From positions 1 to 10,317 of the forward strand of contig HF989370.1 in assembly GCA_000432175.1 (NCBI GenBank): DNA of 10,317 nt. The letters run 5' to 3'. This DNA is from Eubacterium sp. CAG:786. GTDB lineage: Bacteria > Bacillota > Clostridia > Oscillospirales > Ruminococcaceae. The notes beneath the pieces are model-generated. The model worked only from the letters and a program-made list of their open reading frames with translations. It did no database searches and was not told where the DNA came from. Both the position numbers and the translations under genes were made by a program. Below are positions 5,365 to 10,317 of the stretch, piece after piece. Positions within the stretch are counted from its first letter, which is position 1. Every line of letters begins with the position of its first letter.

Positions 5365-6122
5365 TAGTCGTTACCCCCTTCTTTTCTAGGTTCTCTTGCT
5401 CTGCGCGGACGTCTGTCGTCGCGGCCTCTGCCATTGTTTCTATCATCACGGCGACGTCTGTCGTTTCTCTCGGTTCTCTGTGCGGGGATCTCGCCCTTGA
5501 GCACTTCGCCCTTGTAGATCCATACCTTGACGCCGATAACGCCGTAAGTTGTGTTTGCTCTTGCTACACCGTAGTCGATGTCGGCACGGAGAGTCTGAAG
5601 CGGGATGGTGCCCTCGTGATAGCTCTCAGTACGAGCGATCTCGGCACCGCCAAGACGGCCAGCGACCATTGTCTTGATGCCCTTAGCGCCAGACTTCATT
5701 GTTCTGCCGATAACGGACTTCATTGCACGTCTGAAGGAAACACGGCCCTCCAGCTGCTGTGCGATGTTCTCTGCAACCAGCTGAGCGTTCATATCGGGGT
5801 TCTTTACCTCGATGATCTTGATGTCTACCTTCTTGCCGGTGAACTTCTCCATCTCAGCCTTGAGCTTGTCTACCTCTGCGCCCTTAGCGCCGATAACCAT
5901 ACCGGGCTTTGCGCAGGAGATGAGGATAGTAACCTTATCGCCGGATCTCTCGATCTCGATCGAGGGGATACCAGCCTTGTAAAGCTTCTTCTTCAGAAGC
6001 TCACGGATCTTATAGTCTTCAACAAGTGTGTCACCGAAGGTTGCTTTGCCCGCGAACCAGCGAGAATCCCAATCCTTGATTACACCCACTCTGAGACCGT
6101 GTGGATTAACCTTCTGTCCCAT
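5364..6122 (-). CDS. rpsC: 30S ribosomal protein S3 with extended Arg/Asp-rich tail
   Basis: S3 lines the mRNA entry channel in the 30S head and, with S4 and S5, helps unwind mRNA. The N-terminal segment starts MGQKVNPHGLRVGVIKDWDS. The KH domain includes MVIGAKGAEVDKLK (75–88) with the GAKG loop, and the C-terminal domain has RTMKSGAKGIKTMVAGRLGG (140–159) and RADIDYG (179–185). At 252 residues it is longer than common forms such as the roughly 220–235 of B. subtilis and E. coli. The extra length is a low-complexity tail from about 211 on, rich in Arg, Asp and Asn (RRRRDD, GRGRDDRRPRR). The SD TAAGGAGGAG overlaps the rplV stop. Confidence 0.97.
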   Translation of the reverse strand: MGQKVNPHGLRVGVIKDWDSRWFAGKATFGDTLVEDYKIRELLKKKLYKAGIPSIEIERSGDKVTILISCAKPGMVIGAKGAEVDKLKAEMEKFTGKKVDIKIIEVKNPDMNAQLVAENIAQQLEGRVSFRRAMKSVIGRTMKSGAKGIKTMVAGRLGGAEIARTESYHEGTIPLQTLRADIDYGVARANTTYGVIGVKVWIYKGEVLKGEIPAQRTERNDRRRRDDRNNGRGRDDRRPRRAREPRKEGGND

Positions 6123-6136
6123 TGTAATTCTCCTCC

Positions 6137-6472
6137 TTATTCTGCTTCTTTAACAACCAGTACGATGTTGGACGTTCTCTTGAGAATTCTGTGAGCGCGT
6201 CCGTGATCCTTCGGTCTGATACGCTTGAGGGTAACACCTGCGCCTACGAATGCTTCGGAAACGTAAAGGCGGCTTGTGTCCATGTTGTGATTGTTCTCTG
6301 CGTTAGCTACTGCAGACTTGAGGAGCTTCTCGAGAGGCTCGCAAGCGGACTTGGGGGTGTTCTTAAGAGTAGCGAATGCGATTTCAACAGGCTTGTTTCT
6401 GATGAGGTCGAGAACGATGCCGACCTTTCTCGGAGAAATACGAACCTGTCTGAGTTCAGCTCTAGCTTCCAT
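6137..6472 (-). CDS. rplV: 50S ribosomal protein L22
   Basis: L22 spans the large subunit and sends a beta-hairpin into the exit tunnel, where changes give macrolide resistance in other species. The 111-residue product has RISPRKVGIVLDLIRNKPV (11–29), LKSAVANAENNH (51–62) and the tunnel-loop region with GVTLKRIRPKDHGRAHRILK (79–98). Length is typical. I see no obvious insertion or deletion in the hairpin loop. The SD TAAGGAGGAG lies 8 nt before the ATG. Gaps are 12 nt to rpsS and 14 nt to rpsC. Confidence 0.98.
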   Translation of the reverse strand: MEARAELRQVRISPRKVGIVLDLIRNKPVEIAFATLKNTPKSACEPLEKLLKSAVANAENNHNMDTSRLYVSEAFVGAGVTLKRIRPKDHGRAHRILKRTSNIVLVVKEAE

Positions 6473-6484
6473 TATTTCTCCTCC

Positions 6485-6763
6485 TTACTTCTTGCCAGTT
6501 GTCTTGCTTCCTGCGTGACCCTTGAAGGTTCTTGTAGGAGCGAACTCGCCCAGCTTGTGGCCTACCATATCCTCGGTAACGTATACCGGAACATGCTTTC
6601 TGCCGTCGTGGACTGCGAATGTGTGACCTACGAAGTCAGGGAATATCGTGGAAGAACGGCTCCATGTCTTGAGCACTTTCTTCTCGCCTGCTTCGTTCAT
6701 AGCCAGAACTCTCTTGTAGAGAGCTTCCTGGACGTAAGGTCCCTTTTTAATACTTCTTCCCAT
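6485..6763 (-). CDS. rpsS: 30S ribosomal protein S19
   Basis: S19 is in the 30S head and takes part in an inter-subunit bridge near the A-site tRNA. The 92-residue product is standard: MGRSIKKGPYVQEAL, TWSRSSTIFPDFVGHTFAVH (33–52), DGRKHVPVYVTEDMVGHKLG (53–72) and EFAPTRTFKGHAG (73–85). The SD GAAAGGAA lies 10 nt before the ATG. The gene is preceded by an unusual 181-nt non-coding spacer after rplB; in most S10 operons rplB and rpsS are closely spaced, so its expression may be set separately. Confidence 0.98.
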   Translation of the reverse strand: MGRSIKKGPYVQEALYKRVLAMNEAGEKKVLKTWSRSSTIFPDFVGHTFAVHDGRKHVPVYVTEDMVGHKLGEFAPTRTFKGHAGSKTTGKK

Positions 6764-6944
6764 GTCTAAATAATTCCTTTCAAGTTTAGTTGCAAGTTAA
6801 TGAGCAGCGGCAGCCGTCGATGACGTTTGACGCACAACCTTAATGATGATGTGCAACGCTGTTCTTGTTAACAACAACTTTTGGGTTATGGTATCATGGT
6901 ACCCTCTCACCCTGCGCAGGGCAGGGGAGAAAGGTGAACCGGGA
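6764..6944 (-). other. Long non-coding spacer between rplB and rpsS (181 nt)
   Basis: No reading frame with an SD is supported. On the transcribed strand the spacer opens with a long imperfect hairpin (6940–6898). A near-palindrome around TTGTTAACAA (6874–6865) follows, then a GCACA/TGTGC stem (6854–6832) and a CGTC/GACG stem (6825–6815), and last the rpsS SD. No T-run follows any stem. It is the longest gap inside this operon. Possible roles are RNA processing, translational control of rpsS, or a small inserted element, all inference. Confidence 0.6.
6898..6940 (-). other. Long stem-loop just after the rplB stop codon
   Basis: On the transcribed strand the 43-nt segment pairs from end to end: GGT/ACC, ACC/GGT, TTCTC/GAGAG and CCCTGC/GCAGGG around the loop CCTGC. 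That is about 17 bp, interrupted by a 2-nt bulge, a 1-nt bulge and one C/T mismatch. It begins 4 nt after the rplB stop codon. The GC-rich stem resembles a terminator arm but lacks the following T-run (next bases are ATGATACCATAACCC). It could also be a REP-like repeat. Confidence 0.6.
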
Positions 6945-7778
6945 TTACTTGGAGTTTCTTCTCTTGACGATGAACTTGTTGGAAGCCTTCTTTGTGCTTC
7001 TGGTCTTGTAACCAAGAGCGGGCTTGCCCCACGGGGTAACAGGTCCGGGGCGTCCAACAGGGGACTTACCCTCACCACCACCGTGCGGGTGGTCGTTCGG
7101 GTTCATGACAGAACCGCGTACTGTCGGACGAACGCCGAGGTGACGGGTTCTACCAGCCTTACCGAGGTTAACGTTCTCGTGGTCGAGGTTAGAAACGGTA
7201 CCGATGGAAGCCATGCAGTTAACTGCAACGTTTCTCAGCTCGCCGCTGGGAAGGCGGATAAGAGCCATGCCGTTCTCCTTAGCCATGAGCTGAGCCATGT
7301 TGCCGGCAGAACGAACCATCTGAGCGCCCTTACCGGGGTGCATCTCGATGTTGTGGATAACGGTACCAACAGGGATATCAGCCAGTGCAAGAGCGTTGCC
7401 GGGCTTGATATCAGCGTCGCTGCCGGAACGAACGGTATCGCCTACCTTAAGTCCGTCGGGAGCGATGATATATCTCTTCTCGCCGTCCTCGTAAGTAACG
7501 AGCGCGATGAAAGCGGATCTGTTAGGATCGTACTCAAGAGTGGTAACAGTAGCGTTCATGCCCTGCTTGTCTCTCTTGAAGTCGATAACGCGGTACTTCT
7601 TTCTGTTGCCGCCGCCGATGTGTCTAACGGTGATCCTGCCGTAGCTGTTACGGCCTGCAGTCTTCTTAACGGGCTCCAGAAGTGACTTTTCAGGAGCTAC
7701 CTTTGATAAGCCGCTGTAATCAGTAACAGTCATGCCACGACGGCTGTTATTGACGGGCTTGTAATTCTTAATAGCCAT
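6945..7778 (-). CDS. rplB: 50S ribosomal protein L2
   Basis: L2 is one of the most conserved large-subunit proteins. It is needed for subunit association and for peptidyl-transferase activity. The 277-residue product starts MAIKNYKPVNNSRRGMTV, has RVIDFKRDK (63–71), IHNIEMHPGKGAQMVRSAG (141–159) and the signature MNPNDHPHGGGEGK (225–238) with the conserved histidines H230 and H232. It ends KFIVKRRNSK. Length is normal. AAGGAGTG lies 8 nt before the ATG, and the gap to rplW is 17 nt. It is followed by a 181-nt spacer with a strong stem-loop, which is not usual at this point of the operon. Confidence 0.98.
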   Translation of the reverse strand: MAIKNYKPVNNSRRGMTVTDYSGLSKVAPEKSLLEPVKKTAGRNSYGRITVRHIGGGNRKKYRVIDFKRDKQGMNATVTTLEYDPNRSAFIALVTYEDGEKRYIIAPDGLKVGDTVRSGSDADIKPGNALALADIPVGTVIHNIEMHPGKGAQMVRSAGNMAQLMAKENGMALIRLPSGELRNVAVNCMASIGTVSNLDHENVNLGKAGRTRHLGVRPTVRGSVMNPNDHPHGGGEGKSPVGRPGPVTPWGKPALGYKTRSTKKASNKFIVKRRNSK

Positions 7779-7795
7779 TACGTTTCACTCCTTAC

Positions 7796-8092
7796 TTAAA
7801 TCATTCCGTCGAAGAACTCAATTGTCTTGGAGCCTTCTGCGAGAGTAACCACAGCCTTCTTCCAGTCGGAAGTGTAGCCAGCGGTTCTGCCCATTCTCTT
7901 GAGTCTGCCGCGAACGGAGATGGTGTTCACCTTTGCTACCTTGACGCCCTTGAAGAGGGTCTCGACAGCCTTAGCGATCTCGATCTTGTTTGCGTTCTTG
8001 GCAACCTTGAAAGTGTACTTGCCGGAAGCAAGAGCCTCCATGCTGTGTTCTGTGATGATGGGCTTGATGATGATATCCTGAGCAGCCTTCAT
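7796..8092 (-). CDS. rplW: 50S ribosomal protein L23
   Basis: L23 surrounds the peptide tunnel exit with L29 and is the main docking point of trigger factor and SRP. The 98-residue product has IIIKPIITEHS (7–17), ANKIEIAKAVETLFKGVKVA (34–53) and GRLKRMGRTAGYTSDWKKAV (62–81), characteristic of the family. The ATG shares its A with the rplD stop (TAATG). The SD GAGGAGGTG lies inside the last codons of rplD, coding for its C-terminal EEV, so the two genes are probably translationally coupled. Nothing unusual is visible. Confidence 0.98.
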   Translation of the reverse strand: MKAAQDIIIKPIITEHSMEALASGKYTFKVAKNANKIEIAKAVETLFKGVKVAKVNTISVRGRLKRMGRTAGYTSDWKKAVVTLAEGSKTIEFFDGMI

Positions 8093-8715
8093 TATGCGTA
8101 CACCTCCTCAAGCTTTTCAACAGCACCCTTAACGATAACGAACTTGTCGCAGTTAAGAATGTCGTATACGTTGAGAGTGTTGTACTGAGTGGTCTTAACA
8201 CCCTCGATGTTTGCAGCGGACTTGATAACCTTAGCGTCTACGGCGTCGAGAACGATGAGAGTCTTCTTCTCAGCCTCGAGAGCCTTGAGCATAGCTACCA
8301 TTGTCTTGGTCTTGAACTCGTCGGTCTTGATAGCGTCTACAACAACCATCTCGTTCTCGCTTACCTTAGCGGAGAGAGCGGAGAGCATTGCAAGCTTCTT
8401 TACCTTCTTGTTCAGAACGAATCTGTAGGAACGGGGCTTCGGGCCGAGTGCGATACCACCGTGTCTCCACTGCGGAGATCTTGTGGAACCCTGTCTTGCG
8501 TGACCTGTGCCCTTCTGTCTCCAGGGCTTTCTGCCGCCGCCGCTTACCTCGGTTCTGGTAAGTGTGGACTGTGTACCCTGACGCTGATTTGCGAGATAAT
8601 TCACAACAGCGGAATGCATTGCGGTCTTGTTCGGCTCGATGCCGAATACGTTTTCGTTAAGCTCAAGCTCGGAAACGACCTTACCCGCCATATCTACTAC
8701 GTTAATCTTAGGCAT
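8092..8715 (-). CDS. rplD: 50S ribosomal protein L4
   Basis: L4 has a globular domain and a loop that reaches into the exit tunnel. In E. coli it also represses the S10 operon through a leader RNA. The 207-residue product contains the tunnel loop with GGGRKPWRQKGTGHARQGST (59–78) and RSPQWRHGGIALGPKPRSY (79–97), then NKKVKKLAMLSALSAK (102–117). Length is standard. No loop alteration linked to macrolide resistance is obvious by eye. The SD AGGGAGGAGG lies 9 nt before the ATG. The gene is 17 nt after rplC and overlaps rplW by one base. L4 control of this operon is not shown by the sequence. Confidence 0.98.
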   Translation of the reverse strand: MPKINVVDMAGKVVSELELNENVFGIEPNKTAMHSAVVNYLANQRQGTQSTLTRTEVSGGGRKPWRQKGTGHARQGSTRSPQWRHGGIALGPKPRSYRFVLNKKVKKLAMLSALSAKVSENEMVVVDAIKTDEFKTKTMVAMLKALEAEKKTLIVLDAVDAKVIKSAANIEGVKTTQYNTLNVYDILNCDKFVIVKGAVEKLEEVYA

Positions 8716-8732
8716 ATTATCGTCCTCCTCCC

Positions 8733-9365
8733 TTATGCTTTAACAGCGTTGACGATGGTAACAACGCCGCCCTTAGGGCCGGGAACCGCGCCTCTAACAG
8801 CGATGAGGTTGTTCTCAACATCAACCTTAACAACTACCAGGTTCTGAACGGTTACGTTCTCAGCGCCCATGTGACCTGCCATGCCCTTGCCCTTGAAGAT
8901 TCTGGACGGGCTGGAGCAAGCGCCCATGGAACCTGCCTGTCTTGCAACAGGACCAGAACCGTGAGTTTCCTTCAGTCTGTGCTGGTTGTGACGCTTGATC
9001 GCGCCGGTGAAGCCCTTGCCCTTGCTTACGCCTGCAACGTCGATAACGTCGCCCTCAGCGAAAACGTCAGCCTTAAGAACATCGCCCACGTTCATAGCGG
9101 AGATGTCGTCAAAGCGGAACTCCTTAAGGGTCTTCTTGAATGCTACGTCATTCTTCTTGAAGTGGCCAGCCTCAGGCTTGTTAACGTGCTTGGGAGAAAC
9201 ATCTCCGAAGCCCAGCTGAACTGCCTCGTAGCCGTCGTTCTCAGTGGTCTTCTTCTGTACCACTACGCAGGGGCCCGCTTCGATAACTGTAACGGGAACG
9301 ACCTTGCCTGCCTCGTCGAAGATCTGTGTCATACCGATCTTCTTGCCGATGATCGCCTTTGTCAT
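8733..9365 (-). CDS. rplC: 50S ribosomal protein L3
   Basis: L3 is an early-assembly 50S protein whose central extension reaches the peptidyl-transferase centre. The 210-residue product opens MTKAIIGKKIGMTQIFDEAG. It carries GKGFTGAIKRH (117–127), THGSG (134–138) and GSMGACSSPSRIFKGKGMAG (145–164), ending GVVTIVNAVKA. The Gln that is methylated by PrmB in E. coli L3 (GSIGQ) is replaced by Ala here (GSMGA), which I believe is common in Gram-positives. AAAGGAGGA lies 10 nt before the ATG. The gene is separated from rpsJ by a structured 119-nt spacer. Confidence 0.98.
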   Translation of the reverse strand: MTKAIIGKKIGMTQIFDEAGKVVPVTVIEAGPCVVVQKKTTENDGYEAVQLGFGDVSPKHVNKPEAGHFKKNDVAFKKTLKEFRFDDISAMNVGDVLKADVFAEGDVIDVAGVSKGKGFTGAIKRHNQHRLKETHGSGPVARQAGSMGACSSPSRIFKGKGMAGHMGAENVTVQNLVVVKVDVENNLIAVRGAVPGPKGGVVTIVNAVKA

Positions 9366-9381
9366 TTGGCTAATCCTCCTT

Positions 9382-9396
9382 TGGTTATTGGTTGAG
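9382..9396 (-). repeat. Direct repeat copy 2 (hairpin 3' arm plus tail)
   Basis: CTCAACCAATAACCA on the transcribed strand matches the copy at 9433–9447 at 14 of 15 positions. It forms the 3' arm of the 9409–9391 hairpin and its tail, and ends about 3 nt before the rplC SD. Confidence 0.75.
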
Positions 9397-9432
9397 ATAT
9401 TCTCTCAACATGACCATGCACCGTGTGGTGCG

Positions 9433-9447
9433 TGGTTAGTGGTTGAG
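9433..9447 (-). repeat. Direct repeat copy 1 (hairpin 3' arm plus tail)
   Basis: CTCAACCACTAACCA on the transcribed strand matches the copy at 9382–9396 with one mismatch. It begins within the 3' arm of the 9462–9442 hairpin. The two copies start 51 nt apart. Confidence 0.75.
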
Positions 9448-9484
9448 CGCCGGGCGCCCAACATAACTCCAATGCTCTCTATGA

Positions 9485-9796
9485 TCAGATATCCATTGAA
9501 ATCTCTACGCCGGCCGGAAGCTCCAGTGTCTGGAGGGCTTCGATAGCCTTTGCTGACGGACGGATAACGTCGATAAGACGCTTGTGTGTCCTCAGCTCGA
9601 ACTGCTCACGGGAATCCTTGTACTTGTGAACAGCTCTCAGGATCGTTACGACTTCCTTGTTAGTAGGAAGCGGGATCGGGCCTGCAACTCTCGCACCGTT
9701 GTTCTTAGCTGCCTCTACGATCTTCTTTGCAGCAGCGTCTACTACGCTGTGCTCGTAACCCTTGATCTTGATCCTTACCTTCTCATTTGCTGCCAT
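9485..9796 (-). CDS. rpsJ: 30S ribosomal protein S10
   Basis: S10 lies in the 30S head. In other bacteria, as NusE, it also joins NusB in transcription antitermination and links NusG to the ribosome. The 103-residue product has RIKIKGYEH (8–16), GPIPLPT (39–45), KDSREQFELRTHKRLIDV (60–77) and LPAGVEI (93–99), all diagnostic. Length is standard. It is the first gene of the cluster, about 300 nt downstream of a good promoter. The SD AGAAGGGG sits 10 nt before the ATG, within the loop of a 10-bp inverted repeat whose right arm touches the ATG, so translation may be structure-controlled. A 119-nt structured spacer follows it. Confidence 0.98.
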   Translation of the reverse strand: MAANEKVRIKIKGYEHSVVDAAAKKIVEAAKNNGARVAGPIPLPTNKEVVTILRAVHKYKDSREQFELRTHKRLIDVIRPSAKAIEALQTLELPAGVEISMDI

Positions 9797-9851
9797 GATT
9801 TTTCAACCCCTTCTGTTAGTTTTGTGCTGGCAAAAGCTGTTTTGAAAAATC
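9797..9851 (-). promoter_or_regulatory. Inverted repeat enclosing the rpsJ Shine-Dalgarno site
   Basis: The arms GATTTTTCAA (9851–9842) and TTGAAAAATC (9806–9797) are perfect 10-bp complements on the transcript. The right arm ends immediately before the ATG. The 35-nt loop holds the SD AGAAGGGG (9814–9807) and a nested stem (AG-TTTTG with CAAAA-CT, one bulge). Pairing would bury the stretch between SD and start codon, so the element is a candidate translational switch for S10. Confidence 0.6.
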
Positions 9852-10097
9852 CACTGTGCCGTGTGTTTCTTTTTCTCGACGACCGCTCGTTAGTTATCCG
9901 GAAACTCCGGACACTTTAACAGCGCCGACGGGTCAGAAGCTCACGTTTTCTGAAGATCTTCTGTCGCCGGGCTTGCTGCCCGACATACTCCGTCGAAATT
10001 ACCGCAGTCTTGCTGCGCAACCTCCGACATCATCGCCATGCCTTCAAGTGACAGGGCTGTAATTATGCATACTTATCACGCACTCAGTACAGCCGCC
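9797..10097 (-). promoter_or_regulatory. Predicted structured 5' leader of the S10 operon (about 300 nt)
   Basis: This is the untranslated region between the predicted promoter and rpsJ; no reading frame in it is convincing. In transcript order it can form: GGCTGTA/TACAGCC (10094–10055) enclosing a TGCGT/ATGCA hairpin; CGCAG/CTGCG (10017–10003); TGTC-GGGC/GCCC-GACA with a 3-nt bulge (9985–9962); TCAGAA/TTCTGA (9953–9933); AGT-TCCGGA/TCCGGA-ACT (9915–9892); and the SD-enclosing repeat. E. coli uses a leader here for L4 repression. I do not recognise this leader as any described family, and no clear terminator is seen. The 5' end at 10097 is approximate. Confidence 0.6.
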
Positions 10098-10104
10098 AAG
10101 AGTT

Positions 10105-10133
10105 ATTTTACCACATAACAACGCCAATTGCAA
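10105..10133 (-). promoter_or_regulatory. Sigma-A-type promoter of the S10 operon
   Basis: The -35 box TTGCAA (10133–10128) and -10 box TAAAAT (10110–10105) are 17 bp apart. The -10 is preceded by TGG, an extended -10 element. Match to consensus is 4/6 and 5/6. Flanking DNA is AT-rich upstream. Transcription would start near 10097. It is the only convincing promoter I found in the window. Confidence 0.8.
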
Positions 10134-10317
10134 GGATTTTCACGAATTTTGTGTATAGAATTTTCGCTGAATTTCGCGCACCTATTTATGCATATTGCAC
10201 AACAGCGTATCTGTTTTCGGAACTCTGAGCAAAAACCGCAGCGCAATATACTTTTAGTATTCGATTTTCACCCCAATACATTCAATCAATTCGGAATTCT
10301 TAATTCGGAATTCGGAA
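10134..10317. other. AT-rich non-coding region upstream of the promoter
   Basis: I see no gene here on either strand. Features noted are three loosely spaced GAATTT repeats (about 10143–10175), a small ATACT/AGTAT stem (10248–10260) and the AATTCGGAATTC repeats at the edge. Together with the leader this gives 521 nt without a gene (9797–10317). The upstream neighbour lies outside the window. Confidence 0.6.
10288..10317. repeat. Direct repeats of AATTCGGAATTC at the window edge
   Basis: Two perfect 12-nt copies lie at 10288–10299 and 10302–10313, and a third incomplete copy overlaps the second from 10309 to the window end. The units are near-palindromic and can also pair as GAATT/AATTC. The array runs off the window, so its full size is unknown. 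Confidence 0.7.

Larger units (their letters stand above)
9366..9484 (-). other. Structured spacer between rpsJ and rplC (119 nt)
   Basis: No gene is supported. The transcribed strand can form three hairpins in a row: GTTGGGCG/CGCTCAAC (9462–9442), an imperfect CCACGCACC/GGTGCATGG stem (9435–9414) and GTTGAGA/TCTCAAC (9409–9391). The first and third each run into a near-identical 15-nt stretch. The rplC SD follows directly. There is no T-run after any stem, so this is not a typical terminator. Confidence 0.65.

Noticed and set aside
6797..7081. 94-codon minus-strand frame across the end of rplB and the spacer
   Set aside because: It is in another frame of rplB for much of its length, is low in family-like features and has no SD.
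9856..10062. Small plus-strand frame in the leader region
   Set aside because: It has no SD, no recognisable product and lies antisense to the predicted leader. It is better explained as chance.
1..10317. CRISPR arrays, insertion sequences, tRNA or rRNA genes
   Set aside because: I found no regularly spaced repeats, no transposase-like frame and no tRNA or rRNA signature. All coding sequence is ribosomal protein genes plus secY.

Overview
The window is a nearly complete S10–spc ribosomal-protein supercluster read entirely from the minus strand (transcription runs from high to low coordinates). It holds 19 complete ribosomal protein genes and the 5' end of secY, in the order rpsJ, rplC, rplD, rplW, rplB, rpsS, rplV, rpsC, rplP, rpmC, rpsQ, rplN, rplX, rplE, rpsN, rpsH, rplF, rplR, rpsE, rpmD, rplO, secY'. 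The gene order is the standard bacterial one. Strong AGGAGG-type Shine-Dalgarno (SD) sites, a zinc-ribbon S14 of 61 residues, an L24 with two CxxC pairs and base composition near 50% GC (judged by eye) suggest a Firmicute of class Clostridia. A Ruminococcus/Oscillospiraceae-like gut bacterium is my best guess, inferred from general appearance and not from a search.

Layout (in transcription order): 10317–10111 is AT-rich non-coding DNA with an AATTCGGAATTC direct repeat at the very edge. A good sigma-A-type promoter (TTGCAA, 17 bp, TGG-TAAAAT) lies at 10133–10105. It is followed by a leader of about 300 nt rich in stem-loops that ends in a 10-bp inverted repeat bracketing the rpsJ SD. Then come the S10-operon genes (rpsJ to rpsQ) and the spc-operon genes (rplN to secY) with no visible internal promoter or rho-independent terminator, so one long transcript is likely.

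Most junctions are tight (about 12–30 nt). Four pairs (rplD/rplW, rpsC/rplP, rplP/rpmC, rplO/secY) share a TAATG stop-start, which suggests translational coupling. Five junctions break this pattern with longer, structured spacers: rpsJ–rplC (119 nt, a duplicated hairpin unit), rplB–rpsS (181 nt, a long hairpin 4 nt after the rplB stop), rplX–rplE (85 nt, a strong hairpin where E. coli has its S8 operator), rpsN–rpsH (168 nt, three hairpins) and rpmD–rplO (75 nt, a cUUCGg hairpin).

The proteins are ordinary: they build the 30S and 50S subunits, and SecY starts the membrane translocon. The genes themselves are not new. The parts worth a second look are the RNA structures in the leader and the long spacers, which are candidates for undescribed ribosomal-protein autoregulation or mRNA-processing sites in this lineage. 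Smaller points are a TTG start for rpsE and an Arg/Asp-rich C-terminal tail on S3.
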